Part shown: positions 49,606-61,965 of the stretch, piece after piece
Position numbering within the stretch: position 1 is the stretch's first letter
How the letters are laid out: each line of letters begins with the position of its first letter
Source of the DNA: Cloeon dipterum
Taxonomy: Eukaryota > Arthropoda > Insecta > Ephemeroptera > Baetidae
Direction of reading: 5' to 3'
DNA length: 64,000 nucleotides
Assembly (NCBI RefSeq): GCF_949628265.1
Contig: NC_088786.1
Coordinates: 32,323,681 to 32,387,680, forward strand
Notes under the pieces: generated by a model
What the model saw: only the letters and a program-made list of their open reading frames with translations
Database searches by the model: none
What the model was told of the DNA's origin: nothing
Translations under genes and position numbers: made by a program

Positions 49606-50838
49606 TTGCAATAGACTGAATGATCATTATGTGATGGATGATGGAACTTGACAGAAACAACTGCAAGTTTGCATTTTGTACTTTTTTATTACTGCATTAT
49701 TCATCAAATATTGTTAACATTATGTTCAAGCTTAAACAGTGATAAGACATCGTGGATGATAGTGTCAGCAAAACATAAATATAAAAATCTAAGAATTAAG
49801 TCAAAAAGTGTGTGCACTTGACATTAAACCTAAAGGGTGACTAAGAGTTGTTAATCACTACCGATAATTCTTACAGAAAAGTTGCGGTTTAAACTTAGAA
49901 GAATCGGGTTGTTGTGATCTCTCAAAACTAAAAACAATACAAATCCCCATTACTTAATAGCATTTTCGGCTTCCAAGTTTAGAGCGCTACAAAGCAAAGC
50001 CGCGTAAAAAGCAGAGTCGATTATATAAAACCGCAATTGGAATGTTCTTAGTTGCTACAATTCGACATTGATCTTTCTGTCCTAACACCTAATTTTCATG
50101 ATGAAAAGTTAGCAAAGTTGAGGAGTTACATTTGATATAGGTCAATCGCGTTGTAAGTTTTGATCAAATGGTAAATGGGGAATTTGCTGATAAAAATTTG
50201 CTTCATTTCTCGACAAATGTGGTAGTTTAAGTAAATATTTGAAAAAAGGGTCAGTCTGTAAAAATTCGGCTGCTTCTTTTGTCTCATCCCTTGACAACAG
50301 AATTGCGTTGAACTGATCGACTTGTACATTTCGGATTTCGGATCACAATTTTACCAAAATTTGACAAATGAGTATTTTGTCACGCGCGAATAGAAATTAC
50401 GGCTAGGAGAGAGGGGTCAACACTTACATCTATAAAACTGATTTGCCAATTGATGAGGCACAACTACTCATTTTATAGTAAAGATTTGATAAATGTAAAT
50501 ATAAAGCGTTGGGGGAAAGGACCGAGGGTTAGGAAATTGTAATACAAAAGCGACTGCACGCTAGAGTTGTATCAAAATAGCAAAAATTACTAAGAATTTT
50601 CCTCGACTAATTCAGTGAAAAAATAATCGAGCAGTTTGATTTCTCTCTCTTTCTTTCTAAGTGATTGCGGCAATAAATTCAATAAATTAATACAAACCCT
50701 AATTAGCGAATTATATACGGTTGTAGTATATAGCAGTTTACAGTACTAGTTGGAGGATCCCTTTTCGCCAGAGATGTCCGAGGTCACAGAAGGATGAGAG
50801 CTCTTTGAACGAGGTCAAAGTGTGCGGCGATTGGTAAA
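49606..50838 (-). other. BNIP3 3' UTR region
   Basis: AT-rich sequence between the Sen15-like stop and the BNIP3 stop on the other strand. It probably carries the 3' UTRs of both, with BNIP3 having the longer one (minus-strand AATAAA at about 49684-49690). No coding exon is seen. Confidence 0.45.
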
Positions 50839-53800
50839 CTAATCAACCGACAGTGGCAAAATCGTCAATCCTCCCTCGATGGCAGGAGCTCTTTTGCAAA
50901 TCCAGACACTGCAAATGAAAATAATCGTGATGTGACACTGTGCAAACTGCGACATGACGATCTTACCCAATGCCTGTGCCCAGGAGGAATGAGATGACGT
51001 TAGTCAGAACCAAAGTGTACAGCACTTCCCTCGAGAACAGTGAGGTTTTTCCCACTTTTGCGTGTCTAATGCTGTATGAACGGCGTCCCAGGGGAGGCGA
51101 CGGATGTTTGAATTTCCATTCCCTATTAACAAATCAAAATCGGATTAATTTATTTATCAATTTAACCGTAATCCTTGCTTACTTGGGGGGTACTTGGTCT
51201 GGTCTGCTGCTCCAGTCCCAAACCCAATCTGTGCTCTTTGCCTCCTCTAGTTCCTGAAAATAATAATAAAACAACACTGTAATTGAATCTCATAAATTTT
51301 CGGAGCTTTGTAACAGAAAACAAGGCAATTTTCATGGAAAACGTTTTGAACTAATTGATATCTTAATTTTTTTCAGCAAAATTTGGAATTAAATTGTAAA
51401 GACAATATTTAATTAGTTAATATGGAAATAGCAGGAAATATTACCAGCTATAAAAGTTGTAAAATAGCCCTTGAGCAAGAAACTTTAGATTTTTTCATGG
51501 ATATCGCGGGTAAATTATAAATCGATATTTTAATATTTTTTAGAACCCATCCCGTGGGCAATGAGCTCACCGGGTCCCAATAACAAAACCAAGTGGCCGC
51601 AAATAAGCTTGGGCCCAAAGTGGCCATCTATTCGCCTCCCCACACCGAGCTGTTTAAATTTAAACGCCAGATATTTGTCCCAAAACCCGTAGGAAAGGTT
51701 CGAAAACAGCTCGTGGTGAGTCGGCGCCCATTGAGCTTTATTCGCGTCACTTAACTAACCACCTTTAAGATAAATTCTCTGTTGGCAGCTTTGAATGCCA
51801 ATAATAAAAATTAGTAAAAAAACTCGCATAATTACAAACCTGGTTAATGTAGTATCTGCTGTGAAGCTGGTCCTCGTCGCTGGAGAGCTCGTTGTTGGGG
51901 CTGTTGGGCGGCGACTTGGGGCTGCAACAGGGCAAGAAGCGTGAGTCCTGCGCTGATACAGCGCTCTCGACCCGACTCACCTTCCCCTAGGAGATCCTTT
52001 TCTCGACGATGCGATGGACACCCTGGCCGAGCTCTGGTTACTCTCGCGCTGCGCCTCGCGCAGCAGACGCAGGTACTCGGCGTCGGCACAAAGGGGCGAG
52101 GGCGCCATCAGGGGCGTCGGCGTTCCGCGTTCGCCGATGGCCGGCAGCTGTTGCGGCACCATGCTCGAGCTGCTCATTTCGTCCAGCTGCACCCACGATT
52201 CTGAAACACCAGCTATTTACGATTAGGATAATACCGCTGCTAAAATAAAGTTTTTAAAAATGTCAGAATGGGAAAATTTAAATTTTAAGCCACAATTTTG
52301 GACATTTGCATGAACCTGGATAGTTCTTTCTCACCGTCAAAATATCCGGTCCATCAATTTAATTGTAATTTTTTGGGAGTTTTTATTCTAAATATTACCT
52401 TTCTATTTGAAAAAAAATCTCGCTAAGTAAAACCGGTAAAACCACTTAAAATTTTATTAGCCCAGGATTTTTGCAAGCAGATAGAGTATCAAGAAATAGC
52501 CGCAAGGCCGTTTTTAAATTTAAATAATTTAAAGGCCAAACAAAAGATATTTTTTTTTAATTCTTGTTCTACGACAGAAACGAATCCAATTGAATATTTA
52601 TTTAACTTTTACAAGGACATATGCAAATTGTTCAAATGAAACAATTCTATAGGCCGTTTAGAAATCGCTATGTGTTCCCCATTTAAGAAAAAGACAAGGC
52701 GAACAATGTGCGTTCCAAAGATAATCACTTTATTCTTAATAAAAGCCATTCTTCTGTCGTCGTGCGCAACTAGAGAGATCAATATATTACATTGTGTCGC
52801 AAAAACGAACACTTGGCGCTCTGTCGGCTGCATGAATATATCATTAGAGTCGTTTCCCAAGCGGTGCAACGCAAACAGAAATGTTGCCCCAGTCCCAGTA
52901 GCGCGGCTGGAGTCGCCTTTCACGCGGCGCGAAGCGAAAACGCAAATAAAAAAAGGCTAAAAATGAAAGAGGATAAGGGTTCTTTCATCTTGGCACAGTC
53001 TAATTGGAATTTATGGTGCACCACGGCTGTTGGCGGTCGTCGACTCATGGTGTGCTTTTTTACGCGGCGAGAATCGCGAACGTTGCACCGCGGCTGTTGC
53101 GAGGGGCGACTGCTTGCGTAGATAAGGCAAAAAAAGAAAAGAAAAACGTAGCTTCCGACCCGCACTTGTCTTGGCACAGACGGGCGACAGACGGTTTTAT
53201 TTGTTTGTCCGAATGAAATTGATTTTTAGATAATCAAGGCAACGCGGGCAAGGGCCACGAAAATAGAATCAAATAGGCCTTGTTTTGATGTTTTCATATC
53301 TTAAAGATTTCGTGGCAAACTCTGCCACCGCATAAATTTAATTTTTGCCCCTGTTTTTTATTTGTTCAAAAATATTATCGGTCTCTTTTAAAAACCATAA
53401 CAGGAGAGTAGATAAAAATATTAAAAATGGAGCACTAGAAAAGATAAAAACTAGTTTAAACCGATCTAAAAGTATTAAATTTTAATTTCGTTTTTCATAT
53501 AGCAGCCGTGGAGTTCATGTTTCTCGTTTAGCGAGCCTCTTATGCATCTGGACTGCAAGACGATACTGAGAAGGGCGTCGAGTTGCAGCCGCGAAGCAGA
53601 TTCAATTGAAGAAAAAAGAAAAACAAAGTGAATAACACCTTCCTTGCGACACGTACGAGCTTATTACTTATGCAGGGATAAAAAGCTCGTCATCGCGATT
53701 GCTCATTCGCATTTGGCCAAGTACGAGTGAGTGCGCACGCAAGCACAATCTAGATTTCGCAATTATAAAAAGGACGGATCTTCCTACCGACGAGAGGACG

Positions 53801-56800
53801 AAAAAGACAAATTGTGTGTTGAAGCTTATTCTCCCTAAATTGGAACCAAACAAACACAGACGCTTGCGAGCGTCGTTAAACATTGCGCTGAGTTGGCAAA
53901 TTGTTCGAGACAAACAGAAAATGAAGAAGATTGTCAAGCGCAATAATTGGCGATCCCGTCACCGTTTAGCCTATAGCAAGGTAAACAAACAAATGCGGAA
54001 GACAAGAGAACAAGCATTTCTTCTGTAAAGGCGGTTTCGCGGCGGCGGCGGCGGCACTCGCTCGACCTTGGTTAACGCCGGGAGTCGAAGCAGCGCGCAA
54101 TTCGCGTCCTTGGCCTTGCCGCAAGGGTGATTGGTCGAAGGGTGGCGTTTTACGCATTTCGGAGGCGCGTTGGACGCCTGCCAGGGTACGGACAAGCATG
54201 CACCGAGCTCGTGCACTTGCACCCGCGTAACAAATTGTCGATAGGCTGGCATCTCAAGTGCACGTTGATTCAAGAAATGTTAACGAGGGTTGGATACAAA
54301 AGCGAGAGTCATGCCAGCGGCACTATTTTTCGAGCTTTGATGACTCGTAATTGATAACCTTTGCCACATTGTTGGCAGGTCAAATTCTTGGGAGAGGATG
54401 AGGGCTGTTTGGCACCGGTTTTCGGCTTTGTGCGGGGGAATTTCGAATTCCTCGTTTTTCCTAATAAAATTTCAGTTTAAATTATTCTGGCTTGGTTAAG
54501 TTAAAAATTAAATCCAAAACAACCTTGGGATTAAATTGTGCAAGATGTTTTACATTGTTTCAGAATTAGATTGTTTTTTTGTTTAAGGTGACGAGATAAA
54601 AATCAATTAAAGACTGTCCATCATGGAAAGTATGAAAGTAAAACAATAGGCACTCTTAAAATGTTGTATGTCAGTCATGTTTAAAAAGGACCAGGAACTT
54701 AGGAACGGAAAACATTTATTATTAGGTTCCAGATAAATTAAAAAAACTGTTCGTTAACTAATTTCCATAAATTTAATATATTACGAAAATGACTAAGCGT
54801 ATTGGGCCTTTGTTAGAACGAATACCCTGTTTTATAGATCTAATAATCGTTTCTAATGGTCTTGCGTGCTGTTGACGCAGCAGGTATTTCCAGCTAAATT
54901 TAGCACGCTTCTCACTGATTTGCACGTTTTGCGCCACACTGCTGCTTGACGGCAACGAACTCGGCGAATTAATCAGAATCGAGTAGATTTGATAACAATA
55001 GCATGAGCGCTGTGATAACAAGTGACAGTTCAGACGTACTGAGTCACGCAAACAACAACGAAAAAATCGTCAAAACAATCTAGAAGGGCATAACACGCCC
55101 GAGAGTTTCGAGCAAATAATCGATTGAGCAGGGAATTTCGCACTGGGATGCACACCAAGTGCTAATGCGCAATTGCTTTGCAGTCTGCACCCACGAACTC
55201 GGAGAGTGTCCCGCACAGACACGGTCTGCACAGCAAACGAAGTATATGTGTCCGTTGCCAAAGTGACCCGCGGGTAAAAGTTTCACGTTACACCCCTCAA
55301 AGTTCGCTCTTGGACGCGCATCCACCCAAGAATTTGGCACCGATCGTCGTCGGACGAACGACATGCCGGTTTTATTTCTGTGTTGTACAAGTGCATGAAT
55401 TAATTTCGCTCGCGGTTTCCGCTAAACGGCGCTTCGGGCAAAGAGAGGCTAATTGCACGGAACGCGACGTTTTAATTTTAAACACGTAGCCGCAACAATG
55501 TTTCCGTCATCTAAAGCTTCCGCTTTGCAAACGAAAACAGAATCGAGAAAATTCCACTCAAGATCTGATTGAGTTGACATCTGCGCTCGCTCGCTCACCT
55601 AATTAAATAGCAGCAGGGAGCAAAGTGCTGTTTGCAGCTGCCCTAGGCTGCTGACACTCGCTCGTGTGCCAGTGCACCTTTCTAAGGCGCCGAATGCTTG
55701 TGCGTTGCGCGCTATTTGCTTGCTTATTTTCACGGCGAGTAGGTTGATGACCGCCCCAGTGAAATTTTCTGCGCGCCAAAGGTGCGACGCAGTAATTTTT
55801 ACCTCTAAAATAACAAACATGACCTATTAACCAGTCGCTTCCTGATTTGTGTATTTTTGGTGTTACCACGAGAGATTTGATATATTATAAGCTTGCAATT
55901 TTGACATTCTTACTAAAGCACCATCCTGCTTTTTGGCATTTTTATGAGTTATCGAAATAACCAAGTTTTCCAGATAAATTTATTGCACCTTTTCCTGTAA
56001 ATTGCATGAAATCGTTATAATTGGGCCTCTCGGCGTTCACAAAAATGAGAATATCTTTAGTTCTAATGATGTTAGAACATAAAACTTGGTGTAAAAAGAT
56101 ACCCAATTAGGCAGCAATAAATTTTAAAATATTTTTACTTCATTTTTTTGGAATTTTCCAAATTTGAATAAATTTTGAGTTTATTTTTCATCAACAAAAT
56201 TTTCTTTATATGGTCTAGAAGATTTCAGGATGCTGAAACTAGCCGTTTTTGAAAAACAGAGGGTCAAATGTTGAAAAAAAAGGCGTTTTTGATTTCGGGG
56301 GTAAAGTGATTAAATAAAAATTGCACATCTGTTTGATTTTTACCCTCGGAACATATACTTGGTGTTACCCCTGACGTCAGATAAGACGATTTCTTAGGTA
56401 GAAACCTAAATAGGTGAAAAATCGAACCCTGGCGTCAGGGTAGCCCATATTAGTATGTATTTCCGGTGTCTTTAACTTTAACGGGCTCTGGTTTTTTCTT
56501 CATCTACAAGATCTGCAAACCGTTGGAATTATAAGAACTTTCAGAATTCAGAATAAGTGTGACCCATTAGAAGCCATCAGGGTTGCCAGGAACGAGATTA
56601 TGGGCATTTCCTGAGCACGCTGAAGGCGTGGAAACACATTCTGCATTGTTTACCATGGCTGTGTTCGCTTCGTGTGAGACAAATATGGGCGTAATTGATT
56701 CTCATGATATTTAAATTTGTATGACATAATAACGACTATTCGTCGGATTAAAAAATTATTGAATGAGGCTCAAGCCGTTTTAAAAAATGCCGGATAAAGA

Positions 56801-59800
56801 ATCTTAAAAATTAATAAACAAATTTATGAAAAAAAATCATTTGCAAGAATAAACAAATTAAGACCTTGAATTGGAAAATTTTGTTGTCTAAGCTTAAAAT
56901 GCAAAATTCCCTTGAGGGTTAAATTTGAATTTTATCATTAATTTATCATTCCTAAAAATAAAGTAAGCAATGCAAAAGAGCTTTCGAAATAGCAGAAGTT
57001 AAAATAAAAATCAAGTTAATTTAGCGCAAAACCCGATCGCCAGCGGACTGCTGCGCAGCACCTTCCATGTTTACAAACAGAAAGACACCCTGTAGGCTGG
57101 ATGGCGGCCTTGGGGCCGGCTCGTCAGGTGATAAGACCGGCGACAACAATGTCAGAGACGTGCGTCGCCGCCGAGTGCCCACGCCACGTACGGAGGCTAC
57201 GGCGCCGCGTACATGGAAGAACGCTACAAAAATAGCGTCTATTTATGGTTTATGGGAAGAGCGGCTGTCCGCTTGGCAACAAATAATGATGATGTGCTCA
57301 ATGTGCCACGACTCCAGCGGCGGCGTAGAAATGAGTAGTATGTGCATTCGAGCTGAATTTCGTTCTTGCGAGAGACCCATTGATATTCGACAGACGTGGG
57401 AACGGCTCGCGCCACATGTGCACATATGACCGAATAAGGCTCAGCTTTTGCTTCTCGGAACTCGTCTTAAGGGGCAAGCCTGGAACTTCGGAAATCTTGT
57501 GCCTCTCAACACTGATTCTGTTTTTTGAATATACAAAAATGTGTAGGAAAAATAAATATTTTTATTTAAATTTAAACAAGACAAATTTGCAAATATTAAA
57601 ACATTATTTTCAACAATCCAGAAATTTCATCCTCTTACATAATCGCAGCCTCTTATCTCCGTCCTTTCAATATGTAATTCAAACGCATTTTATCAGCAGA
57701 AAATAAATAATTATCTCGAGAGCTAAACAATGACGCAGGACGCGCTGCGAGTGCGCGGATTCCCCCCAACGATTCGCGTGCATTTGGAAGCGTGCAGCTG
57801 TGAATTAAATGAAGCCCACGGACGGACGGATGGACGGACGCCTCGATTTCGAGCCAGGTGCCAATGATTTTGTGCGGCGTAAAATAAAAGCGGTGACGCC
57901 GCGCAAAGAACACGTCACCCTCCCTGTCAGCGCGAGTCTTCCGATTTCTCTGGCGCAGTTTCTTGACTCGCGCCACTTCGCCTCCAATCAATAGCTATAT
58001 GTATCGCTTCGCAATTAAAGAGTTGCGTTACTTTCTTTGCTGCCACGGTCAGTTTTATGCATAGGAAAGAATGGAAGACTTGCTTTGAAGAGGAGCAGCA
58101 CTGAAAAATTCTGAAAAAAATATACCTGTGCCTCAAATGAACTCTGACTATTAGGAATAAGCAATAATTTTTCCAGGTTGCTGTTTAAATTTACTGAGAA
58201 AAACAGTTCCGCTGATTGAAAATCATTAAGGGAAATTTGCCTTATAATTCGCACACCGTTGAATAGATCAAAATCAAGCAAAAAATCATTGACAAACCGA
58301 TTTATTTTTCAAGAAATTTGATAAAATCTAAAAATTTCCGATATGATAATTTGCTAACCGCAGTCAACATTTCAAATTTAATTAAATTGTCCACTTAAAA
58401 CAAATATATTTTTGCCGCAAGAAGCTAACATACGCTGGATTTACCGAATGGAAAAGAGTAGGCGGGTATTTCTCTAAAGAGATTCCGATGACTCACTAGA
58501 ACAAAAACAAGCAACAGTGTAATTTAGATTTTGATAAAAACTGCAAGCTAGTTTTAGTTTTTCGCAACAGATAAATCAATGTTTTTACGATGTTAATCTT
58601 GTCTGTGTGTTAACTGTTTAATTTTTTTAATCGTGAGAGTTGGTAATCTCCAGCGTTGAAACACCTGATGCAACATTTAGATACAAAGCTTTTAACGGGC
58701 TTTTTCCACGCCTAGCAATAAAGCAATTTTTAAACATTGGCCTTTCGCCCAGAGTTAATTTAGTTGATGTATCTGCTCGGTGTCACTGAAATTCCTCATG
58801 AATCCTTTTTATTTGCGCAGAGTGAGTAATATGAAGCTCGTTCAAAATAATGACTTGGCGGTGCTAATGAACTTGGCCTCACGTCGCTTTGTTTTTGTTT
58901 GTGAGACTCGCGGCAGGAGGAAAAGTGCTGCGCGTTTCGAGTACAAGATGCGAGATAGATAACGTGTAATGAATCACGACTTGACTCGTTCCAGCTATCA
59001 CTCACCCATATATGAATTGCAATTATGCAGATCTCGGTTTGTTTTCTCTCTGAGTGTAGCAACAAGCATCTCGGCAACTAGTGCACACGGGGTTTTACTC
59101 AAATTAGAGCGCTTTTCACTTCCTGCTAATTAACGATAAATAATTCAAGCATATTCATTAAGTTGCAATATTTTTTGATACGTAACTTATTAAAGTGGAT
59201 CGATACAGGGCGACAGTTCAAACAATTATTTGTTCTACAATACGCAGCAGTAAAAAAAGACCTTGCTACAGTAAAAAAAAGACCTTGCTTCAGTAAAAAT
59301 TCAAATTTTCTCCAAAATTTGCAGCGCTTGGATCGCATTTTCTTGGCAGATTTCGATTCCTCTCGTCGAGATCTGTCCAACAGTGTTTGCAACCTTTTAG
59401 GGAAACTCTTTGATGTGAAATAAAATTTAAGATTTCGAGTAAGGAGACAGTCCTCACCATTTGAAAAGCATGCTAACTTAGCAGCCACTTTAAAAAAATA
59501 AGATCTACTTAAGTCAATTTTGGCTTCAACTGAATCCTAAGGGATGAGTTCATGTATTGGCAACAAGCATTTTCCAGGCTTTTGCAGTATCAATCATCTT
59601 TAATTTGAATTCAATCCAATGAATATGAAGTTGCCAACAATTACCTGGTAGCATTTCAGCTTTTTTAACTTACCACCAATAATTCGAAATTTAAAAAAGG
59701 TTGTTGCCATTTGGAGGAATGATTTTGCAGTTTGGAACTTCCCGAAAATTGAGTATTTTGCGGAATTTACTGTTCATCCTTTTTTCACTTCATATAAAAC

Positions 59801-61068
59801 AGATAATTCATTGCTGACGGAACAATAAGCAGCAATGTTTGAATTCAGACAGTAAAAACAAACGCACATAATTATTTTCAAATGCTGTGTAAAGCAAAAT
59901 TGTTATATTGCTTATTTGTTTTGATGAAAATTTGCTTATTGTGATAAAATCTAATCAATCACTGACGTTAGAAGGGATTTTCTGTGAGTTGTGATTTTTT
60001 TACGATTTAAAACATAGAAACAAACGGCACAATTTCAAGATTTCATAACAGAGTCACACCCAAGCGCTTGATTTGCATTAGGTTTTGGCCTGGCTGGCAC
60101 GTATTCCAGCTGGTGCCACCCACACGGTGGACCAGAAAATGAATGCACGCATCCGTCGTCGAGCGCCCCATCGTATTTGAGAGTAGTTCATTCCTGCTAA
60201 AAGCAACACGAACGGATCACGTGCAGCCAATCGGCCCAATTCAAGGCCGTGTACGAGCAATTTTATGTTTTAATACTTGCGGAAACGTTTTTTATTCTCA
60301 CGAGTATGAAACTCTGTGAAGAGAAGGCAAACGCTGGCGGTATCGATAGACGAAATAATTTAATCCGATCGAAATGCTGAGGATTCGATTCATTGTTTCA
60401 GAGTGTTGCCAACGAAAGAGGAAAATAAATAATGCGTTTATCAAGTTGTTATCTCAGCAGGGTGTGAAAGAAAGCGCGTTAAATGGTAGCAGATATTGAA
60501 AGCCCCTTTTGTCTCCTATTGTCAGTCTTGACCAATTTGGCCTCAATTAAGCGAATCACAATAAAATAATAATTCAAGATTAGCTATCACATTATATTTG
60601 TAAATCAAAAATTTTAATATTATTTTATTCATTTTTTTCATAAAAAAATTGAAATCCCAATTTTATCAAATTGTTTGTAGACCGCCTCGAGACTACAGCG
60701 TTGAATTACGCCCAATCTAAATAATCCATAGAACTTCCTCCACAAGCCTTTCACTTTTCAGCGAGAAACCCTACAACCGAGCCCAAAAATAACGCAAAGA
60801 GCCAATTTTCTCTCTAAAAGTGGTCAAGACATGGGGAGAAAGTTAACAAGATAGAGTGCGCGGACCGAAATTTCCGCAGAAGCCCGATCAATTTTAAGGC
60901 ACTTTAGGCGCGCAGCGTAACAACAAGTGAGCGAATGCGACGCAATGTAAACAATGGCGTTTTGACAGCTCGCAAGTTTCGTGTTTTCGCGTCTGGGCAA
61001 CGGATTCGAGCGGGCCACTTACCTCCGAGGATGTCAACCAGCTTGCCGGGCGGTGTCGAAGTCATCAT
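50839..61068 (-). CDS. BNIP3: BNIP3/NIX mitophagy receptor
   Basis: An outer-mitochondrial-membrane receptor that recruits Atg8/LC3 for mitophagy and responds to hypoxia. Six exons (-): 61023-61068, 51981-52200, 51840-51921, 51183-51253, 50967-51122, 50839-50908; phases agree; 214 aa (human BNIP3 194, NIX 219). Exon 1, MMTSTPPGKLVDILG, joins over an 8.8 kb intron to ESWVQLDE, placing the LIR motif Trp18-Val-Gln-Leu21 at the same residues as in human BNIP3; this supports the distant start. Ser-rich PEST-like sequence follows. DWVWDWSSRPDQVPPKEWKFKHP is split over two exons and is the family signature; the membrane helix lies at about residues 173-196 with GTGIG, and the C-terminal tail is short. 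The 3'-most exons are certain; the first exon depends on its donor (GAG|GTAAGT), phase and the LIR position. Confidence 0.9.
54036..54056. repeat. GGC trinucleotide run
   Basis: Six or so consecutive GGC units in a GC-rich patch of BNIP3 intron 1. Low complexity, noncoding as far as can be seen. Confidence 0.6.
56365..56443. repeat. Nested inverted repeat in BNIP3 intron 1
   Basis: Outer arms: TACCCCTGACGTCAG (56366-56380) against CTGGCGTCAGGGTA (56429-56442), nearly complementary. In the spacer a second, perfect hairpin has TTAGGT (56394-56399) against ACCTAA (56404-56409) with a four-base loop. The DNA around it is AT-rich. It could be a small hairpin element, a MITE remnant or a structured RNA segment. 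Confidence 0.5.
57820..57842. repeat. GGAC tetranucleotide run
   Basis: About five GGAC/GGAT units within a GC-rich patch of BNIP3 intron 1. Confidence 0.55.
59190..59603. repeat. Dispersed repeat, copy 2
   Basis: About 410 bp matching 9571-9977 in the same orientation, within BNIP3 intron 1. This copy has an internal direct duplication of a roughly 20-base unit (CAGTAAAAAAAGACCTTGCT) at about 59248-59289 that copy 1 lacks. Both copies give minus-strand open frames sharing LDRSRR-ES-AKK, but both are interrupted and nothing resembles a known transposon protein. Confidence 0.85.
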
Positions 61069-61965
61069 GTCCCGCGGAATGGACGCTGTGCAGAGAAAAC
61101 GGGCGACTTTTCCGCCTTTACAACTCGGACCTCTCTGCACTCTGCGTTCAGATGTGGCTGCGGCCTTTTTGTTGTGACTGCCGTCGAGATCGTCAACAAA
61201 GTCACGTCACCTGCGCCAACCAATCACAGCGCGTCTAAAATCAAGTCTCAGTTAAACACTCGCAATTAAATTGAATTTGCTGATTTATTCGGAAAAATAC
61301 GATAAAATAGTATTTTTATTAAAATCCTACGTCATTTCAGTGATTAAATGATTTTTTAAACCCTTTATTTGGCTGATTTCCGGAATTTAGTTGCGTCTAT
61401 GATTCGCGCTTGCGCACTATCGCAACAGCTGATTCAGTTCTGCCAGTTTGATCTGTTTTTCCGAAGGTTTTGCGAATTTGCGTCCAGGTACTTGCGATAG
61501 TTGCTACTGAAATTTGCTTCGTAAGTTTCCTCGATGGTTTTCCTTTGCTCGGGTATCTTTTGCAACGCCTGACACCGCGATTCAAATTTTATTTTCCTAA
61601 TTTTCGCGAGTGCAATGAGTCGGCCTTGTAAAACGATCGTGTTTTGCAACTTGTTTGTTTGTCATTTAATCCTTCTAGCGAATGTGCTTGATTAGACACG
61701 TATTTCCCATGCTATCTCGCGTTTGTCATTACAAACTATTTTGCCAAACATTGGGCATTTTCAAGCAATTTTATTTTGCAATATACAGCGCGCGAAACAT
61801 GCAAGGCCCTCGAATTTGAAGGTCACAACTTGAGTTTTATAGATACAATAAGTGAAAGTCCGCGTCAGTGGTATTATTCATATTATTTATGATATCATAT
61901 CCTGCTTTATGTTGATACGTGTTTCTAAAAATTGTATGTTTCAAGCTCATTATTTTTGCAGAAGA
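61069..61965. promoter_or_regulatory. Divergent promoter region between BNIP3 and PAIP2
   Basis: The start codons of BNIP3 (61068, minus) and PAIP2 (61966, plus) are 897 bp apart and face away from each other. The part next to BNIP3 is GC-rich with a CCAAT box (about 61221) and a CACGTCA/CACCTG cluster. A PAIP2 5' UTR exon must lie in the right half, because the PAIP2 ATG follows an acceptor by only five bases. A minus-strand open frame at 61434-61649 is described as a finding. Confidence 0.5.

Larger units (their letters stand above)
52201..61022 (-). other. BNIP3 intron 1 (8.8 kb)
   Basis: No coding exon I can support. It alternates AT-rich stretches with GC- and CpG-richer patches at about 52.9-53.2, 53.98-54.25, 55.08-55.5, 57.0-57.45 and 57.72-57.99 kb; these may be enhancers or alternative promoters. 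It contains the second copy of the dispersed repeat, a nested inverted repeat at 56.37-56.44 kb, and simple GGC and GGAC runs. Open frames of 90-120 codons in the GC patches occur on both strands at once and carry no motif. Confidence 0.6.

Noticed and set aside
56420-56450. GGTTCGA-like B box on the minus strand as a tRNA gene
   Set aside because: No A box, no acceptor stem and no anticodon arm could be drawn around it; no tRNA was found elsewhere either.
57067-57429. 120-codon plus-strand frame in BNIP3 intron 1
   Set aside because: It has an ATG, but no motif, a basic low-information composition, and overlapping open frames on the other strand in a CpG-rich patch.
59005-59009. ATGG|GTGAGT as a minimal BNIP3 start exon
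   Set aside because: Phase and donor fit, but the exon at 61023-61068 also fits and places the LIR motif at the correct residues, with a better N-terminus.
60935-61238. Plus-strand frames of 80-85 codons
   Set aside because: They overlap the BNIP3 first exon and promoter on the opposite strand and have no recognisable content.
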